Assembly: GCF_013368755.1 (NCBI RefSeq) | Contig: NC_049565.1 | Span: 1,426,001-1,490,000 of the forward strand | Reading direction: 5' to 3' | DNA from: Talaromyces rugulosus | Lineage: Eukaryota; Ascomycota; Eurotiomycetes; Eurotiales; Trichocomaceae | DNA: 64,000 bases | Shown: piece by piece, positions 58,396-64,000 of the stretch | Numbering within the stretch: the stretch's first letter is position 1 | Layout: each line of letters starts with the position of its first letter | The notes under the pieces: model-generated | The model's input: only the letters and a program-made list of their open reading frames with translations | Database searches by the model: none | Told to the model about the DNA's origin: nothing | Translations under genes and position numbers: made by a program

Positions 58396-59359
58396 GAGCC
58401 GCGCGCAACACTGTCAGATTCCAAAACAAACAAAGTACCAGCAGCAGCAACAACGACGACGACGACGACACAAAATCAACTCTAGTAATATGTCAGTCAG
58501 GAACCGATCGCAAATCCGTCATGTGACCGCGATCGCACCGAAGCTGAGGTCGGGTCCTGCGGCGAGGGCGGACGACCTGCAGTCTGCCTTGTTCTGCCTT
58601 AGAAAATACCTAATGGCAATCTGAAAGCGCATGAACGCAGCTGATGGCCAGTATATAGCGGCGCCCGAACGATTGGGTCTCGGGCTCTTAAAAACAATTC
58701 ATTCGAATTGGCGACACGCACGCTATGTACCTTGCCGCCCAGCCGCAGCGGCAAGGGGCTTTGCTCATGCTGCCGGCTCGTGGCGCAGAGCTCTGGAACC
58801 TCTAGTCCACCCGGATACGCCGCCGAATTGCCTGTGCTTTTTGCTTTTCGGATCTTCTCCAGCTTTGTTGAGCCCTAAATTTTTCTCTCTCACTCTCTGT
58901 CCGCGCCTCGAGAAGCGTCAATCCATAGGCAACGAGCCTCTGATTCCGTGTTTTTGGCTCTGGCTCGGCCTTGCCTGCACTCCTGCGCCGCTCCACTAAC
59001 CTCATCGACTGCCCCTACAGAAAGGCTAAATCCCACTTTTCACCAAGTCTCTACATATCCGGATCCCCCAAGGCGAACAAAGCTCGCTTCTCGCTATGTG
59101 GTCCCTTCGGCCGGCACTCTGAACCGCGAGATTGGCTCGATCCTGCCTTAGAGGTTGGCGTAGTGTGGCCGCCTTTCCTTTGCATCTGTCACCAACACTG
59201 TCTATCAGAGCCCCGTCTCATTCGCCTGGGCCCTCCATTGAACATCTTCGGCAAATGAGATGTGTCAAAGAGCAGATGTGACTCTGGCAGATGATTGTCA
59301 ACTTTCTATTAAGGCAGACTCCGGAACGTTTGCCTAGTGGTTCAGAACTGAGCACATCC

Positions 59360-59435
59360 GCGAACGCCAATGAAACTTATGGGATTTTTTGACTCATTAA
59401 AACTGGCGCTCTTTTGGCGAACGCCAATGGAACTT
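59360..59435 (+). repeat. 19-bp direct repeat, 57 bp apart
   Basis: GCGAACGCCAATGnAACTT occurs at 59360-59378 and 59417-59435 with one mismatch. Confidence 0.7.
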
Positions 59436-60164
59436 GCTCTGGCCCTCCTTTGGTGGACCGCGTTCGTCTCAAGTCCACAGTTATTTGTCAACGAAACCAA
59501 GGCCGGTGCAAAAGTTATGACAACTCCAGGGCATATCGTTGCCGTGCCATTGGCGGCTCGCCCCGTTGAATTCCGTGGTGTATCCCTATTAACCTTATAC
59601 AGAAGTCCCTACTTGGCCATTCAAAGTGCCGTTGAAGCCAACATCACCCGTTAAGCTCCCAAACGAGCAGGTCGGTGCCTTCCTAAACCGGAAAAGGGGT
59701 TCAAAAAACCCATTTCAACCTTTACCGCCTCCAGAATATGATCTTTGAAGACGCCACCACTACTAAAACCATCCGCCGAACTCGCTTGCTTGGTCTCTTC
59801 TTTGGCTGCCGTGTCTGCCTTGGTGGGCTAGACGCCACATCGCTATGTTCATGTGCTCTCCTCATCGGAGGCACATCAGACACTATTGACCTACCCCGTT
59901 TGGTAATGATATATCCTGTGATTATAGTGATGCTTGCTGCATATAGGCGCTGATTAGCGCGTACAATTTTTACATGTTGGTGCAGTAGATCTTATTGTAG
60001 TTGCCTTGCAGATCATTTTTGACGTCTACAGAACGCCGCCAACAGCTTCTAATTGCTAAAACCCTTGTCCGTTGAAAATGTGGCCCAGAGGTCATTTCCC
60101 ATATTGAGTCACACTTGCTGGTTTCTTTATGACGCCCCTCAAAGGAGTCTAGAAAGTCGCAACT

Positions 60165-60173
60165 TATATAAAG
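60165..60173 (+). promoter_or_regulatory. TATA box of the Cys-rich small gene
   Basis: TATATAAAG about 185 bp upstream of the ATG at 60353, followed by a CT/CA-rich leader with several TTCTC and CAAC phrases typical of strongly transcribed fungal genes. Confidence 0.65.
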
Positions 60174-60352
60174 GAGCCAGGAGAGCACCGTTTTTTTCTT
60201 CTCTTCTCATTCACCAGATCATTCAAATTACCTTTCTCACAAGAGAACGAAAAAACGAAACACCAACCACTTCTCTCAAGACTCTTTGAAACAACCAAGC
60301 AACTTTCCAACTCTTCTCTACACCAAAGACCCAAACGTATCAAACCGGCAAA

Positions 60353-60505
60353 ATGTGCTCCATTTGGTATTCCGAGTTCGACTGTGGCTGCCAGGTCATG
60401 GAGATCCCTCTCGTCACCTGCCCCAATGCTGGCCAGCCTGGCCATTACACCGAGAAAAAGGTGTCGCGAAAGGATGGCTTCATGTGCCCTGTACATGGGG
60501 GTTAG
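60353..60505 (+). CDS. Small cysteine-rich protein, 50 aa
   Basis: A short intronless frame (51 codons with stop) starting MCSIWYSEFDCGCQVMEIPL and ending FMCPVHGG. It has five Cys (positions 2, 11, 13, 23 and 46) and two His near the end, in an order (MC, CGC, C, CPxHGG) that I recall from tiny fungal proteins of unknown function; this could be a single metal-binding (zinc-ribbon-like) fold. No signal peptide, so it is intracellular by sequence. Support for a real gene: consensus CAAAATG start, a TATA box at 60165-60173, a leader of typical composition, and GC-ending codons (GTC, ATC, CTC, ACC, TGC) that contrast with the AT-rich surroundings. Overlapping longer frames are out of phase with this codon bias. 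Confidence 0.75.
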   Translation: MCSIWYSEFDCGCQVMEIPLVTCPNAGQPGHYTEKKVSRKDGFMCPVHGG

Positions 60506-62945
60506 ATATGGTTGATGTTGATGTCAGTAAAAAATCCCACCAGGGAAAGGTTCCCAAAGCTGATGTTACGAATATAGATTGGTTGAACAGCGTACACGTT
60601 TACAATCGGACTCACCTTTTTTTTCGGCATCAACGTACTTCGAGCACTCCTCTTTTTGAAACCGCGCTCTCGAATATCGATCATCCTGAACAGCCGCTTA
60701 TGTTTCGCATATTTCGCTCATAACACACTTTTCGGTCTGGCTTTGAACAACCCTTGTTTTCCTTAAACTTCACTTCTATTACAATACGATTCAGTATTGG
60801 ACATTTTAAAGAATGATGGCAACATCCGTCTTTGTGCTCTTTTTATGTATCTAATTACTTTTGTGCATTTTGTGCATTTTGTGTACATCTTTGCTTCTCG
60901 TTCCAGATGTCAAATACGCTCCTTCATGTTACAGTTCCCCTTTGTAACCATTGATATATTTTGTTAGCACCCAGAATTTAAACCCACAGCATTTACAGAA
61001 AACATTTGTCATTATCTCGGGAATTATTTTGCCGTAAATCCATGCATGGAAAACAAGCATAGCGCGCTTTGGAGGCGTTCGAGAGAAAAAAAAAAAACTT
61101 TCCTTTTTGCATGTCACCATGCATACCACCAGTAGCAGTTCAAACGACAAACACAGGAATATCGTTCATAGCCACCGAGACCGCCTACGTAGCGAATCAG
61201 CATCCCTCTCAGCGTCAGTTGTTGGTCGTCTGATATGAACTAATTGTAATTCCATGCCTGCGGTGGGTCCCCCGCATGTCGGCAAATACGGTGAATCCCC
61301 TTTTTATTTGGTGTCTGCAGCTAGGCAGCTAGGCACAAAGGAACAAGGGAGGTGTTGGGATGTGTGCATGTGTGTGGCACCTCCTCTAGGGAATGCTCGA
61401 TAGTTCCAAGCTCCGAATGACGATTTCCAAGGACGCCGCATGACTATTATCCGTCCCGTTTTGCTCCAAACGGTCAAGTGTCCGAAGAACCTTGGAAGGC
61501 GCGGAAGAATGGTATTGTCGGATACCAGCGCCCTTGACAAGTCGTGTAGACTCCAGCTCCTCGCACGCCATTTGCGCGTGAATATGTGATGGATATGCAG
61601 TGTACTGCAGATGCCAGTCGAAGCATGGCCTATAGTCGCAGGGTGGCAATCTACCACGGCCCAGGGCTTCTCTTCTTCCCCCCTCCATTTTTGATTGCTT
61701 TCGTAGCGGAAAACTCTCATGCAGTTCTGATTGGGGAGAGACAATTGATCTTCACGCCGAGATTTTGCTGTTTTTTCCTGTTTTGAAGCGGTGTCGGTCC
61801 CCCTGGTCCTTCGTCGTGATCCAACATTGACACCCGGATCAAACCCTCATAGGATAACTGAATTAAAACTCCCCTGTAGACCGAAAAAAAGCCGTCGCCA
61901 TTGAGTATTGTCTATATTCGACCGAGATTAGCAATCCCCCCGAGGCTGATGACACACACATCCTTGGTTTCCCCTAGGCAGGCCCAGAGCTGAGGCTGCC
62001 AGCGGCACTGCTGCTCTTCAAAACTCGCGAACCTCATAGTCCACTCAGCACCAATAGGGCCATGCTGCCAGTGACACTAAGCGGCTAGGCCCGCATACGC
62101 GTCCATTGATGCGCATGCTGCGATGGTCATCTGAGCGCTTATTTCTAGACCTCGAATGAGAAAAAGTACGCTAGATTGCACGCCTGCGAGACAAAGAATA
62201 GATTCTGGAAGGGACAGAACGGTCCCGATGGATATCATTATTTCTGAATCATATGGTTTTAGTGAGTCATAATTGCTCTCGATGTCGGATGAATGCGGCG
62301 CAGAGAGCGTTGAGAGGCTTAGAAGAATACTAGTGTTCTGGCGAAATGACTCACGAGCTTCCATATTAGCTTTTCGGGAGAGTGCTATCATTCAGCCGTA
62401 GATCTGCAAGCACCTTAATTGCTGTTCTTTATTTTATCAAGGTTCTGATTTGCAAAACAGTTAGTAACCCTAGAGCAGGATGAATGACCGTGAATGACCG
62501 GCAGCGCTGCAAAACGCATCGTAATCTTGCGTTCATTTTCTTATCAGAAAACTGCATGTAGATTACCTTCCTATCTTAACTTGACAGTTCTCAGAGTGTC
62601 ATAAACGAACAGTTTTTTAAGTTCACCATCTGTGATGGTTGCAGCTGGGCCCGAAGGAAAGAAGCCAGGCTTGGCGGATAAGTCACGTGGTTTCCTAGCT
62701 TGGCGCCAGACAATGACGTATCCGACATTAGGCTGCACAAAAACGACCACCTCTCCTCACGGTGTCCTCCTCCACATTCGTACCAATTTGCCCTTTTCTT
62801 TTACGCTGCTCATCTCGGCGTCTTCAATTTGATATTAAAAGGAAACATACAGTGTAAGTTGCCCTGCAAGCTTTCGATGGTTTGTTGATTCTCGTCGGGT
62901 TGTTGATTCTAACTCAAAAAATAGCTTGCAGGCCCAATCTTCACG
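60506..62945. other. Intergenic
   Basis: 3' region of the Cys-rich gene, then about 2 kb with no supportable gene, then the promoter and a probable leader intron (62854-62931) of the BAP31-like gene. A minus-strand frame at 62077-62391 is hydrophobic in parts but unrecognised. Confidence 0.5.
62854..62931 (+). other. Probable 5' UTR intron
   Basis: GTAAGT donor at 62854, branch-like TCTAACTC near 62908 and TTGCAG acceptor ending at 62931, fourteen bases before the ATG of the BAP31-like gene. Confidence 0.5.
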
Positions 62946-63768
62946 ATGACGCTCTACTACAGCCTCGTAAGTATCGCCAGTACGAACAATTTCCCTGAAC
63001 TACGATATTGATGAGCGGTGCTAGGTCTTCCTCCTTCTCGTCTTCGAGATGGTGGTCTTTATGGGCCTCATCGTCCCTCTTCCTTACGCAGTGAAGAGAA
63101 AGCTTTTCGCTTTCATTTCGGAGAGCCCTCTAATAGCAAAACTACAGTATGGGTTGAAGGTATAGTCAAACTCTACAAATCCATCGGATGGGCCATTCTA
63201 ATTGGGGTGTTGCGTGTGTTAGATCACGTTCATTTTCATCCTCATCCTCTTCATTGACAGCGTCAACCGGGTTTACCGTGTGCAGCTTGAAATGGCCGCC
63301 TACTCCAAGGACACTACCGGTGTTGGGTCAGTCTAATCCTAGTCGGAACCTTGCCGAGCTCGTTTTAGACATGCGCTAACAGAGAATAGCAGAGCCGCTG
63401 CCCTTGGTACTGAGCGCATGGAAGTCCAGGCCCGGAAATTCTACTCGCAGCGAAACATGTACCTCTGTGGCTTCACGCTGTTCCTCTCTCTCATCCTGAA
63501 CCGTACCTACATCATGATCCTTGACGTCCTCCGTCTCGAAGACCGCGTCAAGCTCCTCGAAGGCGACAAGAAGGCTGGTGGTAAGGACGCCGCCCGTGTT
63601 GCCGAAGCCGGAAGCGTGGGCGAGATTGGCCGTCTTAGGAAGGAGCTCGAGGCCAAGGACCGAGACATTGAGACCTTGAAGAAGCAAACCGAGGGCCTGC
63701 AACGCGAGTACCACAACTTGGGTGACAAGGTCTCTGGATCTGACAGCGCCCCCAAGAAAGACCGATGA
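62946..63768 (+). CDS. BAP31-like ER transmembrane protein
   Basis: Four exons: 62946-62966, 63025-63159, 63223-63326, 63390-63768 (212 aa). Family role: BAP29/BAP31 (yeast Yet1/Yet3) are ER export and sorting factors for membrane proteins. Seen: MTLYYSLVFLLLVFEM and the second and third membrane segments (ITFIFILILFIDSVNRVYRV; YLCGFTLFLSLILNRTYIMI), the FYSQRNMYL block, then a cytosolic charged coiled coil (RLRKELEAKDRDIETLKKQT) ending in SAPKKDR, without a clear KKxx signal. The first exon has only seven codons, and every intron keeps frame. Length is normal. Confidence 0.94.
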
Positions 63769-64000
63769 ACTGCTAGCAACTCCGTGACGTTTTGAATGCT
63801 GTTGTGAAAGAAACGTTGCATCAAAACAAAAAGTTCAGAGCTCGAAAATGATGGATTACAAAGTTTGAGTAGTTTTGTCTTGATTATCTACTCGGCGCAA
63901 TGGTGGCCAGTAGGACGCACTATGCATTTTACTGTGTTCATATCGATAGTGTTAGGAAGTGGAGAGATCTCTGTCGGAGAGGGAGTGACGAATTCGAAGC

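Larger units (their letters stand above)
57854..60352. other. Gene-poor region with telomere-like repeat
   Basis: Contains the interstitial TAACCC repeat (58375-58395), a CAACGAC-type low-complexity stretch after it, a 19-bp direct repeat (59360 and 59417), and the TATA promoter of the Cys-rich gene. A 94-codon frame at 59370-59654 has a hydrophobic start but no family match. Confidence 0.5.

Noticed and set aside
58271..58624. 117-codon frame spanning the telomere-like repeat
   Set aside because: It translates TAACCC as N-P repeats and a CAACGA stretch as Gln/Arg; it is not a gene.
59370..59654. 94-codon frame with hydrophobic N-terminus
   Set aside because: Looks superficially like a membrane protein but lacks family motifs, introns and promoter; left as unknown.
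62077..62391. 104-codon minus-strand frame
   Set aside because: Partly hydrophobic, but no recognisable domain and no splice-supported extension.
1..64000. CRISPR arrays, tRNA and 5S rRNA genes, intact transposons
   Set aside because: I looked for spaced repeats, a GGTTCGAnnCC-type B box with cloverleaf, 5S-like sequence and transposase or reverse-transcriptase motifs and found none convincing. A tRNAscan-SE and Rfam run would settle the RNA genes.

Overview
This window reads as nuclear DNA of a filamentous ascomycete (Pezizomycotina, most likely Eurotiales: Aspergillus, Penicillium or Talaromyces type). The grounds are short introns of about 50-110 nt with GTAnGT/CTAAC/AG signals in nearly every gene, several Zn2Cys6 regulators, fungus-restricted families (GWT1, SSH4, DUF3425 bZIP, Kin4-type kinase), TTAGGG-type telomere repeats, and long intergenic regions with homopolymer and pyrimidine tracts. 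The genus is a guess. All exon joins were made by eye and by frame arithmetic; each spliced total quoted is divisible by three.

Layout. 1-6.4 kb: a fluffy-like Zn2Cys6 regulator (+) and the ER translocon J-protein SEC63 (-). 7.4-10.1 kb: a small Arg-rich conserved protein and an Xaa-Pro aminopeptidase (both -). 10.4-16.7 kb: a compact accessory group of a zinc-finger-less fungal regulator, an SDR oxidoreductase, an aldo/keto reductase and a Zn2Cys6 regulator, which may act together. 17.6-23.5 kb: the SSH4-like SPRY/PPxY ubiquitin-ligase adaptor, a class II cAMP phosphodiesterase, and a bZIP-DUF3425 regulator with an intron inside its basic region. 23.9-30.7 kb: an oxidoreductase-rich accessory stretch (zinc alcohol dehydrogenase, AKR7-type reductase, a second AKR) around two decayed genes, an APH-type phosphotransferase pseudogene and a kinase relic. 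31.2-34.7 kb: GWT1 (GPI inositol acyltransferase) and a Zn2Cys6 regulator. 34.7-38.4 kb: a gene-free AT-rich gap.

38.4-52.3 kb: a bZIP regulator, a mitochondrial acyl-CoA dehydrogenase, a third Zn2Cys6 regulator with complete finger (the fourth in the window counting the fluffy-like one), a senescence/spartin-domain protein, and a Kin4-type kinase. 52.3-62.9 kb: a gene-poor region with two small TATA-driven genes (65 aa, and a 50-aa Cys-rich protein), a pseudogene of a secreted-type protein, a strong hairpin, an interstitial telomere repeat and a cluster of TCAATTGA palindromes. The window closes with an ER BAP31-like protein.

Functionally the core genes are secretory and ER functions (SEC63, GWT1, BAP31-like, SSH4) and signalling (PDE1-type phosphodiesterase, Kin4-type kinase). 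The accessory genes are redox enzymes with regulators beside them. I found no single unmistakable undescribed system. The best leads are the 50-aa Cys-rich gene, the frame-neutral intron in the bZIP basic region, the palindrome/telomere-repeat block at 55-58.5 kb, and the SDR/AKR/regulator group.
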